This document shows, piece after piece, positions 63,988-64,000 of a stretch of 64,000 bases of DNA. The notes beneath the pieces are model-generated. The model was not told the origin of the DNA, ran no database searches, and saw nothing but the letters and a program-made list of their open reading frames with translations. Position 1 is the first letter of the stretch, and each line of letters begins with the position of its first letter. This DNA comes from JBBROS01 sp963792675. Its GTDB lineage: Bacteria; Pseudomonadota; Alphaproteobacteria; Acetobacterales; Acetobacteraceae. The stretch is from positions 3,782,001-3,846,000 of the forward strand of contig CAWBWT010000002.1 in assembly GCA_963792675.1 (NCBI GenBank), read 5' to 3'. The translations under genes were made by a program, and so were the position numbers.

Positions 63988-64000
63988 GACCGCCACTTAG

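Overview
The window is about 70% G+C and densely packed with genes on both strands. The families present point to an alphaproteobacterium, most likely Rhodospirillales/Acetobacteraceae. These include a Ros/MucR regulator, a Fur lacking the usual Cys pair, OlsB-type ornithine-lipid acyltransferase, a DUF2244 protein, an XRE regulator beside lnt, NfuA-TsaB-RimI, a phasin beside a COQ9-like TetR regulator, and mdh next to sucAB. This placement is inferred from gene content and order; no similarity search was possible.

Layout. 0-4.1 kb (minus): TCA genes mdh-sucA-sucB, without sucCD between mdh and sucA. 4.3-12.8 kb: DUF2244, XRE regulator, lnt, a D-2-hydroxyacid dehydrogenase, fur-olsB, mucR, a TusA-like protein and the tight minus-strand set nfuA-nitroreductase-tsaB-rimI. 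12.8-16.4 kb: periplasmic 5'-nucleotidase, an unrecognised protein and a HAD phosphatase. 16.4-22 kb: a LacI-controlled locus, with an unlisted 45-residue membrane peptide plus an MFS exporter and the HAD gene on one side, and lacI, an LLM flavin monooxygenase, DUF3311 and a Na+/solute symporter on the other. Two matching palindromes lie between them. 22-25 kb: a proline-rich membrane protein, tRNA-Arg(UCU), two small genes and a CDF metal exporter. 25.3-29 kb: yejBEF peptide importer. 29.1-33.7 kb: CnoX/YbbN, a Lon-substrate-binding-like protein, Trm112, DUF971, a P-loop-less ATPase-like membrane protein and an SMP-30-like secreted protein. 34.5-38.4 kb: M29 aminopeptidase, DEAD-box helicase and a DUF3445 haem demethylase. 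38.4-42.5 kb (minus): an amidase with an AtzG-like small subunit, a further small protein, a Uma2 nuclease and a GMC oxidoreductase. 42.6-48 kb: holC, then lptG-lptD-surA. 47.9-50.5 kb (minus): SulP transporter, DUF4112 and a thioesterase. 50.6-55 kb: CaiB CoA-transferase, lipoprotein, Nudix and propionyl-CoA synthetase. 55-64 kb: orphan response regulator, PLP amino-acid decarboxylase, cytochrome b561, MHS transporter, TetR-P450 with a clear promoter and operator, phasin and a second TetR-like regulator.

The most striking feature of the sequence is a patchwork of about 33 single-base frameshifts. Most are insertions. They break conserved and often essential genes (rimI, lptG, lptD, surA, yejB/E/F, an amidase, a P450, CDF and SulP), while the protein sequence on either side of each break stays intact. 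Sequence or assembly error is the simplest explanation, so these genes are annotated across their full spans. No CRISPR array, transposase, integrase or phage gene was seen. The best candidates for new biology are the twin-operator LacI locus with its small membrane peptide, the amidase/AtzG/87-residue trio, and the membrane-anchored ATPase-like protein with no P-loop.
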